The notes below the pieces were generated by a model. It had not been told where the DNA came from and did not search any database. It was given only the letters and a program-made list of their open reading frames with translations. 64,000 nucleotides of DNA, from positions 1 through 64,000 of the forward strand of contig JACNJL010000041.1 of NCBI GenBank assembly GCA_014382585.1, read 5' to 3'. The stretch is from Limisphaerales bacterium (lineage in GTDB: Bacteria; Verrucomicrobiota; Verrucomicrobiia; Limisphaerales; UBA1100). The position numbers and the translations under genes are program-made. This document shows positions 19,569-29,424 of the stretch, piece by piece; the first letter of the stretch is position 1; every line of letters begins with the position of its first letter.

Positions 19569-21677
19569 ATGGATATTTCCAAAACAGTCGTTGCGCTCAA
19601 TCAATTGGCGCGAAATATTTGGTGGACTTGGAATCAGGATGCACGCGGCATCTTTGGTGAGCTTTCGCCGCGCACATGGCAAAATGTGTACCACAATCCG
19701 GTGGCCATTTTGAGGGAAGTATCCGATGCGGAATTGCGCGCCCGCTTGCTCGAACCCGATTATGCCGAACGCGTGGCTGATGTACTGGCGGAATTTGACG
19801 GCTATATGAATTCCCGCGACACGTGGGTGACGCGGGAGGCGCCCAAACTGGCTGATCGGCAGGTGGCTTATTTCTCGGCGGAGTTTGGATTGCACGAAAC
19901 ACTCCCCATCGCTGCCGGTGGCTTGGGCGTGCTCGCGGGCGACCACATTAAAAGTGCCAGTGATCTTGGCCTCAACTTTTGTGGCATCACTTTATTTTAC
20001 CGTGAAGGGTATTTCCAACAAACCATCAACCAGGATAACTGGCAGGCTGAATACTATAACCAACTCAACCCGCGCAACCTCCCGATGGATGTCGTGACTA
20101 ATGCCGAGGGTAAACCCATCACCTGCGCGGTGGACATCGCCACCGATACCATTCGCTTCCGTGCGTGGCGCATCAATGTCGGCCGTTGCCCGCTGTACTT
20201 ACTCGACACCAATTTGCCTGAAAACCCTGCCCACTATCGTGACCTTACGTTGCGCGTGTATGGCGGCGACACCACCACGCGCATCCAACAGGAAATCCTA
20301 CTTGGCATCGGTGGCGCGAAACTAATACGCACACTTGGCAAAACCCCCAGCGTGTTTCATATGAACGAAGGTCATGCTGCATTTCTGGCGCTGGAACTCA
20401 TTCGTGAAAAAATGACTGGCGGCAACAGCTTCGATGATGCCCTTGCTGCCACGCGCGAGGAATGCATTTTCACTACGCACACGCCCGTGCCGGCGGGGCA
20501 CGATCGCTTTTCGCCCGAGTTAATGAGCTATTCGCTCAGCCGTTACGCAAAGCAACTAGACCTTTCCCACAAGGAACTCATGGCACTCGGCCGTTTGGAT
20601 GCCGAGGACGACGATGAGCAATTTTGCATGACCGTGCTCGCCCTCAACGCCGCCCGCGCCGCCAATGGAGTCAGTGAATTGCATGGCGCGGTGAGCCGGG
20701 AAATGTGGCGGGGGAAATATAATGTGCCCGTCGACGAAGTGCCCATTGGCCACATCACCAACGGCATTCACACGCTCGGCTGGATGAGCCGCAGTGCGCG
20801 CGATTTCTGGCAACCGCGCCTCGGCAACGGCCCGAAGTTTTACGAACACATCAATGACGCTGAATTCTGGGCCAAGGTGGCGGATGAAAATTTTATTGCC
20901 GACGAGGAACTTTGGGCGTTGCGCTATCGGTTGCGGCGGGAATTGATTGATTTTGTGCGCAGTCGCCTCATTGACACTCCACCCTCCCGCGAAGGCGACT
21001 TTATCAGTTATGATCATTTGCTCGATGCCGACACGCTTACCATTGGCTTCGCCCGGCGCTTTGCCACTTACAAACGCGCGCCGTTGATTTTTGATCACTT
21101 TGAAGAAGTCGTGAAACTCGCTAAAAACGCCGACCGTCCGGTACAATTTATTTTCGCCGGCAAAGCGCATCCGGCCGATGAGGAAGGTAAAAGATTCATT
21201 CAAAAAATCGCGCATCTGGCCAAGCACAGCGAATTGCAGGGGCACTTGGTGTTCATTGAAAACTACGATATTCAAATTGGCCGAATGCTCGTGGGCGGCT
21301 GCGACGTGTGGCTCAACAACCCCCGGCGCCCGCTTGAGGCCAGCGGAACGAGCGGTATGAAAACCGCCGCGCACGGAGGGCTCAACTGCAGTATTATGGA
21401 CGGCTGGTGGCGCGAGATTTATGATGGCGAAAACGGCTTTTCCATTGGCGACGATTCACATCCGGATAACCTCGAAGAACAGGACCGCGTCGATAGTGAG
21501 AATTTATTCCGCGTGCTGTCGGATGAAGTGATCCCCACTTTTTACAATCGCGACGCCTCGGGTTTGCCGCGCCAATGGATTCACAAAATGCGCCACGCGA
21601 TGGCGACGGTGACCCCAAAGTACAACACGTGGCGAATGGTGCAGGATTATTCGCGCAACTATTATTTAGGGAGCTAA
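19569..21677 (+). CDS. glgP: Alpha-glucan (glycogen/maltodextrin) phosphorylase
   Basis: GT35 family PLP enzyme that releases glucose-1-phosphate from storage glucans. The 702-residue product is of the short, archaeal/Thermus-like type rather than the 800-residue glycogen phosphorylase type. Recognisable parts are YFSAEFGLHETLPIAAGGLGVLAGDH near residue 100, FHMNEGHAAF, TTHTPVPAGHDRF, GHITNGIHTLGW, the phosphate/PLP region RFATYKRAPL, and the C-terminal signature EASGTSGMKTAAHGG with the PLP lysine. No glycogen synthase or branching enzyme is next to it. The start ATG 19569 is directly followed by the family's N-terminus. rlmN starts one base after its stop. Confidence 0.94.
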   Translation: MDISKTVVALNQLARNIWWTWNQDARGIFGELSPRTWQNVYHNPVAILREVSDAELRARLLEPDYAERVADVLAEFDGYMNSRDTWVTREAPKLADRQVAYFSAEFGLHETLPIAAGGLGVLAGDHIKSASDLGLNFCGITLFYREGYFQQTINQDNWQAEYYNQLNPRNLPMDVVTNAEGKPITCAVDIATDTIRFRAWRINVGRCPLYLLDTNLPENPAHYRDLTLRVYGGDTTTRIQQEILLGIGGAKLIRTLGKTPSVFHMNEGHAAFLALELIREKMTGGNSFDDALAATREECIFTTHTPVPAGHDRFSPELMSYSLSRYAKQLDLSHKELMALGRLDAEDDDEQFCMTVLALNAARAANGVSELHGAVSREMWRGKYNVPVDEVPIGHITNGIHTLGWMSRSARDFWQPRLGNGPKFYEHINDAEFWAKVADENFIADEELWALRYRLRRELIDFVRSRLIDTPPSREGDFISYDHLLDADTLTIGFARRFATYKRAPLIFDHFEEVVKLAKNADRPVQFIFAGKAHPADEEGKRFIQKIAHLAKHSELQGHLVFIENYDIQIGRMLVGGCDVWLNNPRRPLEASGTSGMKTAAHGGLNCSIMDGWWREIYDGENGFSIGDDSHPDNLEEQDRVDSENLFRVLSDEVIPTFYNRDASGLPRQWIHKMRHAMATVTPKYNTWRMVQDYSRNYYLGS

Positions 21678-21678
21678 C

Positions 21679-22755
21679 GTGCGTCTGCCCATCTCATCGC
21701 AAACTCCAGAAACCCTCCGTACGTGGCTGGACGAACGGGGCGAGAAACCATACCGCGCTTCGCAAATCCTCAAATGGGTGCATCAACATTTTGCCGTCGA
21801 TTGGGCGGCGATGACGAATCTCGGCGAATCGCTACAAATCAGCCTCGCCGAATCCTTCAATTTTTCTACTGTCGAACTTGCCCGCAAACAAGGCGACGCC
21901 GACACCACTCAAAAATTTCTCTGGAAATTGCGCGATGGGCAACTAGTCGAGAGCGTCCTCATCCCCGCCAGCCCCGCGCTTTATGGCGAGCCCAGCGATC
22001 GCCACACGTTATGCATCTCCACGCAAGTGGGCTGCGCGTACGGCTGCACTTTTTGCGCCAGCGGATTGGACGGATTCAAGCGCAACCTCGAACCCGCCGA
22101 AATCATCGACCAAGTGCTTGCGGTCGAACGCGCGCAGGGCAGGGCAGGGCAACGCGCCATCAATAATCTCGTCATCATGGGAATGGGTGAGCCAATGGCG
22201 AACTACGATAACCTGATGTTGGCGCTGGAATCGTTAAATGCTGATTGGGGTGCAAATATCGGCGCACGTAAAATCACCATCTCGACCAGCGGACTCGTGC
22301 CGCAAATCCAAAAACTCGCCGCTCAACCACGCCAATATCGCCTGGCCATCAGCCTTCACGGGGCCACCGACGAAGTCCGCGATCGCATTATGCCCATCAA
22401 CCGGAAATATCCATTGGCAAAACTAGCGGCTGCCGCCGAAGAATATCAGCAAGCCAAAAGCGGCAAGCTCACACTTGAGTACATCCTCATCGCCGGTGTA
22501 AATGACGCCCTCGACCAAGTCGCCCCGCTCGCGGAACTCGCCCATCGCCTTCGCGCCAAAGTCAACCTCATCCCCTACAATCATGTCGACGGTCTCGAAT
22601 GGGGCCGACCGGACCGCGCCATCCAAGATGCCTTTCACGAGGCATTAGTTTCCCGCGGAACGCTCACCACTCTTCGCCGTGAAAAAGGCCACGATATTGA
22701 CGCCGCCTGCGGGCAATTACGATTAAGGACCGAAAAGGAATTGGCCGCGACGTGA
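21679..22755 (+). CDS. rlmN: 23S rRNA (adenine2503-C2)-methyltransferase RlmN
   Basis: Radical SAM enzyme that methylates A2503 of 23S rRNA, and in some species A37 of tRNAs. The 358-residue product has the cluster motif CAYGCTFC (Cys119, Cys123, Cys126), the GGEPMANYDN-like sequence MGMGEPMANYDN, an SLHGATDEVRD strand, and the resolving cysteine near the C-terminus in DAACGQLR. It starts at GTG 21679, one base after the glgP stop, implying translational coupling. The N-terminal region RTWLDERGEKPYRASQILKWVH is typical of the family. Confidence 0.96.
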   Translation: MRLPISSQTPETLRTWLDERGEKPYRASQILKWVHQHFAVDWAAMTNLGESLQISLAESFNFSTVELARKQGDADTTQKFLWKLRDGQLVESVLIPASPALYGEPSDRHTLCISTQVGCAYGCTFCASGLDGFKRNLEPAEIIDQVLAVERAQGRAGQRAINNLVIMGMGEPMANYDNLMLALESLNADWGANIGARKITISTSGLVPQIQKLAAQPRQYRLAISLHGATDEVRDRIMPINRKYPLAKLAAAAEEYQQAKSGKLTLEYILIAGVNDALDQVAPLAELAHRLRAKVNLIPYNHVDGLEWGRPDRAIQDAFHEALVSRGTLTTLRREKGHDIDAACGQLRLRTEKELAAT

Positions 22756-22792
22756 AGTTTGCATTCAACAATTTGATCGCTAAGGTCTCCCC

Positions 22793-23410
22793 GTGATTGC
22801 CTTACTTGATTATGGCGCGGGGAATGTCCGCAGTGTACAGAAGGCGCTAACGGCGGCTGGTGCTGAGGTCGCATTGGTGGCTAATCCGGAGGACGTCGCG
22901 CGGGCGGATGCAATGGTGCTGCCGGGCGTGGGGGCGTTTGACGATTGCGTGAATGCGATGCAGCGGCAGGAGTTGTTTGCTGCAGCGAAGGATTTCATTG
23001 GCACGGGCAAGCCGTTCCTTGGGATTTGCGTGGGCTATCAGGCGTTGTTCGAGAAGAGTGAGGAGTTTAATTCGTGCGCGACAGGCTTGGGAATTTTTGG
23101 TGGCAGCGTGGTGCGGTTTGCGGAGAATGAAATTAAAGTGCCACAGATTGGCTGGAACGAAGTGGAATTTGAAAAACCGGAGTGCCCCATTCTGAAAGGC
23201 ATCGAATCGGGGAGTCATTTTTATTTCGTACACAGTTATTTCCCGAAACCCACGGACGAATCCATTGTCGCCACGCGCACCAATTATGGCAAACCCTTTG
23301 CCTCAGCCGTCTGGCGCGACAACGTTTTTGCCACGCAATTCCACCCGGAAAAAAGCCAAAAGGTGGGTCTGAAATTACTAGAAAACTTTGTCCAGTTGGC
23401 AGATTCTTAA
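22793..23410 (+). CDS. hisH: Imidazole glycerol phosphate synthase, glutaminase subunit
   Basis: Class I glutamine amidotransferase that supplies ammonia to HisF in histidine synthesis. The 205-residue product has DYGAGNVRSV at the start, PGVGAFDDCV, the nucleophile Cys79 in LGICVGYQ and the catalytic HPEKSQ near the end. The start is GTG 22793, with a GGTCTCC segment upstream but no strong Shine-Dalgarno. hisF is not within the window. Confidence 0.95.
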   Translation: MIALLDYGAGNVRSVQKALTAAGAEVALVANPEDVARADAMVLPGVGAFDDCVNAMQRQELFAAAKDFIGTGKPFLGICVGYQALFEKSEEFNSCATGLGIFGGSVVRFAENEIKVPQIGWNEVEFEKPECPILKGIESGSHFYFVHSYFPKPTDESIVATRTNYGKPFASAVWRDNVFATQFHPEKSQKVGLKLLENFVQLADS

Positions 23411-23464
23411 CGCGGGCTTGCCGAAAGCAGGCGGGATTGTTACCGTTTCGCCGAACCAAAAATT

Positions 23465-24079
23465 ATGGCCTACGAACTCCCTGAACTCCCGTACGCGCAC
23501 GACGCGTTGGAACCCCACATAGATGCACAGACGATGGAAATCCATCACGGCAAGCATCACGCCACTTACATCGCCAAGCTCAATGCGGCGCTAGAAGGTC
23601 ACGACGATCTTGCCGCCAAAAGCATCGACGATCTTGTCAGTGATCTCAATGCCCTTCCTGAAGGCATTCGCGGTGCCGTACGCAACCATGGCGGCGGCCA
23701 TGCCAACCATTCGTTATTCTGGACCATCATGGGTCCCGGCGGTGGCGGCGAACCCACGGGCGCACTGGCCGATGCCATCGAGGCAGAATTCGGCAGCTTG
23801 GATTCCTTTAAAGAAAAATTTGAAGCCGCTGGGGCCACGCAGTTTGGCAGTGGTTGGGCTTGGCTGTGCGTTAAATCCGATGGCGGACTTTGCGTTTGCA
23901 GCACAGCCAATCAAGATACGCCGTTGATGGAGGGCCGCACGCCCATCGTCGGCTGTGACGTATGGGAGCACGCTTATTATTTGAAATACCAAAATCGCCG
24001 CCCGGATTACTTGAAGGCGTTTTGGAGTGTAGTAAACTGGGACGCGGTCGCCGCGAATTACGATGCCGCCAAAAGCTGA
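23465..24079 (+). CDS. sodA: Superoxide dismutase, probably manganese type
   Basis: The 204-residue product belongs to the Fe/Mn superoxide dismutase family. Metal ligands are visible in [20 protein letters not shown] and [11 protein letters not shown]. Gly-Gly-Gly before the second histidine and the NQDTPLM segment (Gln where Fe enzymes often have Ala/Gly) favour manganese. There is no signal peptide, so it acts in the cytosol. A terminator follows. The preceding gene is hisH, 54 bases away, with no functional tie. Confidence 0.95.
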   Translation: MAYELPELPYAHDALEPHIDAQTMEIHHGKHHATYIAKLNAALEGHDDLAAKSIDDLVSDLNALPEGIRGAVRNHGGGHANHSLFWTIMGPGGGGEPTGALADAIEAEFGSLDSFKEKFEAAGATQFGSGWAWLCVKSDGGLCVCSTANQDTPLMEGRTPIVGCDVWEHAYYLKYQNRRPDYLKAFWSVVNWDAVAANYDAAKS

Positions 24080-24100
24080 TCCCGATCTTAAAATATTTCA

Positions 24101-24123
24101 GCGCGCCTCCGGGCGCGTTTTTT
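24101..24123 (+). terminator. Rho-independent terminator after sodA
   Basis: CGCGCC and GGCGCG form a GC-rich stem around a short loop, followed by a run of T that extends into the last codon of the convergent gene at 24122. Confidence 0.85.
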
Positions 24124-25084
24124 ATTGCGTATATTTCAGCGGGATTTGTGCTCCGGCGACAAAGCTTAATTTGGCGATGTTGACCATTTGGTAGACGTTG
24201 ATGCGAAAGTCCGGGCAGGTACTGACCAGACAATAGGCGTCGGTCGGGCTGAAATGGTAATCGGAGACGAGCCACTCGATGAGATGCTTGGTGGCGGTAT
24301 CGACCGCTTGCTCGAGCGGGCGCGCAGCTTGAATGGCGATCAGGAGATCGGGGGTCTCGATGCGCATGAAGGGCAGGGGGGCTTGCTTCTTCAGCTCGAA
24401 GCGTAGCCGCACAGTAGCGCAGGTTTCCGCAGCCGTGCCGGTGTATTCAGTATCGCCCTGGCTCGCATGAACATCGCCAAGGTAAAACAATGCGCCGGGG
24501 TGGCTGACCGGAAGGTGGATGCGATTGCCAACCGTGACATCACGGATGTCAAGATTGCCTCCCCACGTCCCTTGGCCGTCGATACTGGTGGTTACTTCGC
24601 GGTCTGGGGCGGTGCCGATGGTCCCGATGAAGGGCGTGATCGGCCATGAGATTTCTTCGCTGAAATGCAGCGTGCCATCGCGCATCGTGCCGCTGGGACC
24701 GAGGCTGTGCTTAAAAATTTTTGTGGTGTATTCGCTGGAAAGTTCTGGCCAGCGGGTGGATTGGCCGAAGGGCCCGCGGTTGGGGCCGGTGGCCACCCAT
24801 GAGTAATCAGCCACTTCGATGTCCTCAATGCATGCCACGAGCACGTCGCCGCGTTCTGCGCCCTCAACAAAGACGGGGCCGCCAATGGGATTGGCCATGG
24901 GCGGGTTGCGATCGAAACCGGGCCGGTTGCCGGGGATCGCTTTGTCGTCGGGGGTTTTAAAATAGCCGGCACTCGCATCCCAAGTTTCAACTTCAAAACT
25001 CTCATCGATCTGCACGTGCAGCAACGGCTCGTCATGCCAATCAAAGGCATATTTTCTTGCGTCGTCTCGGAGGATTTTCTGCAT
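24122..25084 (-). CDS. Acetamidase/formamidase family protein
   Basis: The 320-residue product fits the FmdA/AmdA amidase family, which hydrolyses short amides to acid and ammonia. Evidence is NPIGGPVFVEGAERGDVLV, the FIGTIGTAPD segment, the metal/acid-rich SIDGQGTWGGNLDI, HASQGDTEYTGTAAE and VYQMVNIAKLSF near the end. There is no signal peptide. It is the last of three minus-strand genes with two exported amidohydrolases, and it converges on sodA with shared terminator sequence. The true substrate is not evident. Confidence 0.88.
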   Translation of the reverse strand: MQKILRDDARKYAFDWHDEPLLHVQIDESFEVETWDASAGYFKTPDDKAIPGNRPGFDRNPPMANPIGGPVFVEGAERGDVLVACIEDIEVADYSWVATGPNRGPFGQSTRWPELSSEYTTKIFKHSLGPSGTMRDGTLHFSEEISWPITPFIGTIGTAPDREVTTSIDGQGTWGGNLDIRDVTVGNRIHLPVSHPGALFYLGDVHASQGDTEYTGTAAETCATVRLRFELKKQAPLPFMRIETPDLLIAIQAARPLEQAVDTATKHLIEWLVSDYHFSPTDAYCLVSTCPDFRINVYQMVNIAKLSFVAGAQIPLKYTQ

Positions 25085-25116
25085 GATGATGGGGGTGGAT
25101 ACGCTAATACGGTGCC

Positions 25117-26424
25117 CTAATGAATTGGCTTCGGTCGTTTGTTATATTTTTCATAAAGACGGGTGTGCCGGCTTTGGAGGTCGATTTTTTGCCCGGCAAT
25201 CCACATATGCTTTACGTTGGCGCGGATATCAAAGATGTCGCCGTTCACCGCGATGAAGGTGGCTTCTTTTTTGGGTGTGAGTGAGCCAAGGCGATCGGCC
25301 ACGCCGAGCATTTGAGCGGGGTGCAGTGTGAGGCTGCGCAGAGCGATTTCGCGAGGCAAACCGTAGGCCATGGATTGCGCGGCGGCGTAGACGATATTGC
25401 GCACCCGGGATGCACCCCAGGAACCGATTGGCTCGCTGTGAGCGATTTGAACGCCGGCTTTATGGAGGATGCCAGCGGCGCGAAAGTGAATATCGTGCGG
25501 GTCGATGTCGCGCTGGGGCAGGGTGAAGACATTATCGTAAATCACCGGCACTTTTTCTTTCGCCAACAAATCGGCCACTTGCCACGCATCGCGCGAGGCA
25601 GCCAGGACAATCTTGAATTTCCGACCCTTGGCCCACGCGACGGCAGATTTGATTTGTCGGACTTCATTGGCGTGCACGATAATCGGTTGTTGGCCCGAAA
25701 GCGTGCCGAGCATCCCCTCCCATGCGGGGACTTTTTTGAAACTTGCAGCACCAGCCTTTCGTGCGCGCGCGTATGCCTCGGCGTCATCGAAAAACTGATC
25801 GATCGTTTTTAATTTCTTGTTGCGTGACTCAGTTTGTTCTTTCGGTGATTTATATTTGGATGGGTCGCGCAACGATTCTTTCGGAAGCGTGTTGAGCTTC
25901 ATCACGGGCCACCAGAGATGCAGGGCCGCGTGTGATTTTAGCGTCATCTCTTCAACTCCCCAACCGGATAGTTTGATTAGGCCAGATGTGCCGGTAATCG
26001 TACCGCCCATGGGCGCCACCAGCGCGTGGGTGAAGCCGTTGGCGCGGGCGACGGGAATGAGTTCGGAATCGGGGTTGACAGAAACCCACGCTTCCACGTC
26101 AGGCGTAAATTCGCCCACTTCCGTGGTATCTTGCGTGGCGCGCACGGCGTTAATTTCGGTCAGGCCGAGTGAAGTGGCTGCGGCAATCAGGCCGGGGTAC
26201 AACTGCAGGTTTCCAAGGTCGACAACTTTGGTTTGGCGTGTGGCTCGAAGGTTCGGCCCGATCGCTTGAATGATCCCATCAGTGACAAGCATTTGGCCGT
26301 TTTTTACCGTGCCTTTGTCCGCCGTATGGATTGCAGCGGCTTTGTACAATACAGTTTGCGGTTGTCCTTGCGGCTGCGCCTGCAGCGTTGCGGCGGTAAA
26401 TAGAATCAGAATCAGCTTGTTCAC
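25117..26424 (-). CDS. Exported amidohydrolase-like protein lacking the HxH metal motif
   Basis: The 435-residue product has a signal peptide (MNKLILILFTAATLQAQ) and the beta-sandwich/TIM-barrel layout of the amidohydrolase superfamily: KNGQMLVTDGIIQAIGPNL, LYPGLIAAATSLGL and the C-terminal TLHPAQMLGVADRLGSLTPKKEATFIAVNGD. Where active members have PGLIDxHxH, this one reads PGLIAAATS, so the first two metal ligands are missing. It starts at GTG 26424 and overlaps the stop of the upstream tandem amidohydrolase by four bases, which implies coupling. A pseudo-enzyme or partner role for the neighbour is an inference. Confidence 0.8.
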   Translation of the reverse strand: MNKLILILFTAATLQAQPQGQPQTVLYKAAAIHTADKGTVKNGQMLVTDGIIQAIGPNLRATRQTKVVDLGNLQLYPGLIAAATSLGLTEINAVRATQDTTEVGEFTPDVEAWVSVNPDSELIPVARANGFTHALVAPMGGTITGTSGLIKLSGWGVEEMTLKSHAALHLWWPVMKLNTLPKESLRDPSKYKSPKEQTESRNKKLKTIDQFFDDAEAYARARKAGAASFKKVPAWEGMLGTLSGQQPIIVHANEVRQIKSAVAWAKGRKFKIVLAASRDAWQVADLLAKEKVPVIYDNVFTLPQRDIDPHDIHFRAAGILHKAGVQIAHSEPIGSWGASRVRNIVYAAAQSMAYGLPREIALRSLTLHPAQMLGVADRLGSLTPKKEATFIAVNGDIFDIRANVKHMWIAGQKIDLQSRHTRLYEKYNKRPKPIH

Positions 26425-29270
26425 GGTTTAACCTTTCGACATTCGTAACAGTTGTTTAGGGCGTGTGCCTTTTCGAGTGCACGAAAAAAGAAAGCGGATC
26501 GCGCGGCTACGCCGGCGTTTTCTTTGCCGTTATTTTTACGGGCCTTGGCAAGGAGCGCTGTGCGCTCGGCGGCGAGTGTCTTTGTGCGGGCGGCGGCTTT
26601 TGCGCGGTCGTAGTATTGGGCCCCTTCGATCCACGTTTGTTCGCAGATCGTTTGAGTGGAAAGTGGATGGCCGCTCCACAATACAATATCGGCGTCCTTG
26701 CCGACTTCAAGTGAGCCGACCCATTGATCGATGCGAAGCTGTTTGGCAGGATTGAGCGTCACAAATTTGAGCGCGTCTTCCTCGCTGGTGCCGCCGTATT
26801 TTACCGCTTTTGCCGCCTCGAGATTCAATCGGCGGGCGAGATCGCTTGAATCGGAGTTAAAACTCACCAGTGCACCGCGCGCGTGCATCAGGGAGCCGGC
26901 GTACGGGATGGCATCGTACACTTCAAATTTATACGCCCACCAATCGCTGAAGGTGGAGGCGCCCGCTCCGTGTGCAGCAATTTCATCGGCGATTTTGTAC
27001 CCCTCCAATACGTGTTGCAGTGTGCCAATTTTTACACCAAAACGTTCCATCGTGCGTATGAAAATGAGTATCTCATCCTGCCGGTACGAATGGCAGTGGA
27101 TGAGGCGTTTGCCATTGATGATTTCGCCAATCGCTTCGAGTTCGAGATTGCGGCGGATTGGCGCAACGTCTTCGCGCAATTGATCGGCAAGATACTGACG
27201 AGCGGCGGTGAAGCGATTGTTGAAGAATGTTTTCACGCCCATTCGTGTTTGCGGGAAACGCGTGGTTTTGTCATCGCCCCAGTTGGATTGCTTTACATTT
27301 TCGCCAAGAGCGAACTTGATGCCGGCCGGTGCGTTCGCAAATTTCAACGCATCCGGCGGGGCGCCGTGGCGTAGCTTGATGACTTGGTTTTGACCGCCGA
27401 TAGGATTGGCCGAGCCGTGTAAAAGATTAGCCGTTGTCAGTCCGCCGGCGAGTTGGCGGTAAATGTTTCCTGTCTCGGAATTCACCACATCACCGATGCG
27501 CACCATGGCGGTAGAGGGCAGTGTGCCTTCGTTGACGCCGCCGAGAATCATGCTGTGGCTGTGGCAATCGATCAGCCCGGGCGTGACGTGCATCCCCTTG
27601 GCGCCGATCACAATGCCATCGAAGGATTCGGGCGGGTTTAAGGCGCGGCCCACTTCGGCAATACGGCCATTGGCGATACGAATCGAGCCGTTGGTGATGA
27701 CGCCTTCGGGGCCGCAGGTCCAAATCGTGGCGTTTTGGATTATCACATTTTTCGGTGAAAGCAGCGGTCCTCGAAAGGCGTCGGGTGATTGGGCGATGCG
27801 CGGGGAGGGTTTGGTTTTTTCTTTTCCCTTACCAACCATTCCGTTTTTCGGTTTAGTGTCAGATTTTTTAGATGCGGGGTTGTCGTTGATGAAATGACGG
27901 CCTTCGATCCACACGGAATCAATTTCATTGTCAGGATCAAACCAACTCCCCCCATCAACAACAGTGAGATTGGCAAGCTTGCCTTTTTCAATCGTTCCGA
28001 TTTGTTTGTCCGCACTCATCAATCGCGCAGGTTCGGTGGTGAGTGCGGCAAGCGCCTGTTGTTCGGTGAGGCCTCGCTCAATGGCGCGTGCAATATTTTT
28101 ACGGAAAGATTTGTAGTCTGCCAGGCCGTGGGTCGTGAGGGTGATTGCGTGGTCGCGGCGGAGCAGGGCGGGGATTTCCGGTGCCCAATCCCAAGCACGC
28201 AATTGATCAAGTGAAATTTGATTCCAATCTTCCTCCTCCGGCAGCTCGGGGATTGCGGGAAACACCACAGGCACGATGAATGCCGCCTTAATTTGTTTTA
28301 GCATTTCTGGGCGCCGCCATTCCTGACCGGTGGCAACGAGAATGGGATCAAACCCGAGTTCGGCGCTGAGCACTTGGGCGCGACTGAGCATCAAGACGCT
28401 TCCGGGTTCGATGATGATGCGTTGTTTGTACGCCTTGGCCAGCACGGGGCGCAATGCTTCGAGGGAAGGATTGTACTCTGGGCGTGCATCGGTCGGGTGC
28501 GTTTTGTGCCACGATTGCATCGCGAAATAATGCTGTGCATCGAACACGGTTTGGCGAATGACAGCGATCGCGCCCATCAGCGAATTGGGGTATCCTTCAG
28601 CGCGTTCGCCCGTGGTGGAAAAAGCCAGATGCTGTACCGTGTCCGGCTTCAGGATGAGTTGATTGGGGTTGCCGGTGCCCAGCAACGCCAACGTGCCGGT
28701 GCCACGATAAATGCCTTTAGTGGGTATCACGTTGGCTGCGGTGAACCCGAGCGCCCGCAGTGTGACGAGTTCTTTTGGGTCGGGCGAAAATTGCGCTGCC
28801 ACGCGATGCTCCGGCCGCACACCAGCAATTTCGTAACCGGGTCCTTTACGCCCCATATCGGTTTTGGTGGTGGGCAGACCTGTGAAGCTCACGCCCGCGC
28901 GGGCGTCGATGGGCACCGTCCATCGGTTGGAAATCGGCTTGGCCTTGTCCTCGCCCAACGAAAGATACGGATCAATGAAGCCGGCGTAAATCGTTTTACC
29001 CTTCATCGACCAAACGCGAGCATCGGCGGGAATGCCTTTCTTCCCTGCAGGCAACACTGCCTCAATTCGTCCGTTGCGGATGAGAATAGTCGCGCCTTCC
29101 AAAGCCGTTCCTGGCTTGACGATCACCCGAGCCCCCATCAACGCGTGCGCCCCCAACGGCTGCGGCCGCTGGCCCGGCGGCAGAATTTCAGCAGCTGGAA
29201 GTAATGAGGGGGCAATCAATTGCCCTGTCAATAATGCCAATGCCGTCAGGGCGATGAAAATTGATTTCAT
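26421..29270 (-). CDS. Exported tandem amidohydrolase (two domains, one degenerate)
   Basis: The 949-residue product has a signal peptide and two amidohydrolase domains. The first (to about residue 470) keeps the beta-sandwich start ALMGARVIVKPGTALEGATI and the C-terminal TTEPARLMSADKQIGTIEKG, but reads YAGFIDPYLSLG at the metal site. A Lys-rich linker follows. The second (about 500-949) has the intact PGLIDCHSHSMILGG and EDALKFVTLNPAKQLRID. Only the second half should bind metal. It is translationally coupled to the second, HxH-less amidohydrolase gene downstream. A peptidase- or imidazolonepropionase-like role is possible, but the substrate is unknown. Confidence 0.85.
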   Translation of the reverse strand: MKSIFIALTALALLTGQLIAPSLLPAAEILPPGQRPQPLGAHALMGARVIVKPGTALEGATILIRNGRIEAVLPAGKKGIPADARVWSMKGKTIYAGFIDPYLSLGEDKAKPISNRWTVPIDARAGVSFTGLPTTKTDMGRKGPGYEIAGVRPEHRVAAQFSPDPKELVTLRALGFTAANVIPTKGIYRGTGTLALLGTGNPNQLILKPDTVQHLAFSTTGERAEGYPNSLMGAIAVIRQTVFDAQHYFAMQSWHKTHPTDARPEYNPSLEALRPVLAKAYKQRIIIEPGSVLMLSRAQVLSAELGFDPILVATGQEWRRPEMLKQIKAAFIVPVVFPAIPELPEEEDWNQISLDQLRAWDWAPEIPALLRRDHAITLTTHGLADYKSFRKNIARAIERGLTEQQALAALTTEPARLMSADKQIGTIEKGKLANLTVVDGGSWFDPDNEIDSVWIEGRHFINDNPASKKSDTKPKNGMVGKGKEKTKPSPRIAQSPDAFRGPLLSPKNVIIQNATIWTCGPEGVITNGSIRIANGRIAEVGRALNPPESFDGIVIGAKGMHVTPGLIDCHSHSMILGGVNEGTLPSTAMVRIGDVVNSETGNIYRQLAGGLTTANLLHGSANPIGGQNQVIKLRHGAPPDALKFANAPAGIKFALGENVKQSNWGDDKTTRFPQTRMGVKTFFNNRFTAARQYLADQLREDVAPIRRNLELEAIGEIINGKRLIHCHSYRQDEILIFIRTMERFGVKIGTLQHVLEGYKIADEIAAHGAGASTFSDWWAYKFEVYDAIPYAGSLMHARGALVSFNSDSSDLARRLNLEAAKAVKYGGTSEEDALKFVTLNPAKQLRIDQWVGSLEVGKDADIVLWSGHPLSTQTICEQTWIEGAQYYDRAKAAARTKTLAAERTALLAKARKNNGKENAGVAARSAFFFRALEKAHALNNCYECRKVKP

Positions 29271-29424
29271 ACGCGAAGCGTAGGAGGCGTTTGACTAATG
29301 ACCAAGCCCCAAATCCTGTGGAGACAATTGGATTTAAGAAATGGATCCCTGATGTTTTGAAAATTCCATTAGCCAAGGGAATTGAGTTTGCGATGGGGGC
29401 GCGGCTTTGGTAATCTACTGTTTT

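Noticed and set aside
20556-21374. 272-codon minus-strand frame inside glgP
   Set aside because: Shadow of glgP, which carries all phosphorylase signatures.
28374-29204. 276-codon plus-strand frame opposite the tandem amidohydrolase
   Set aside because: Shadow frame; the minus-strand protein has continuous amidohydrolase motifs.
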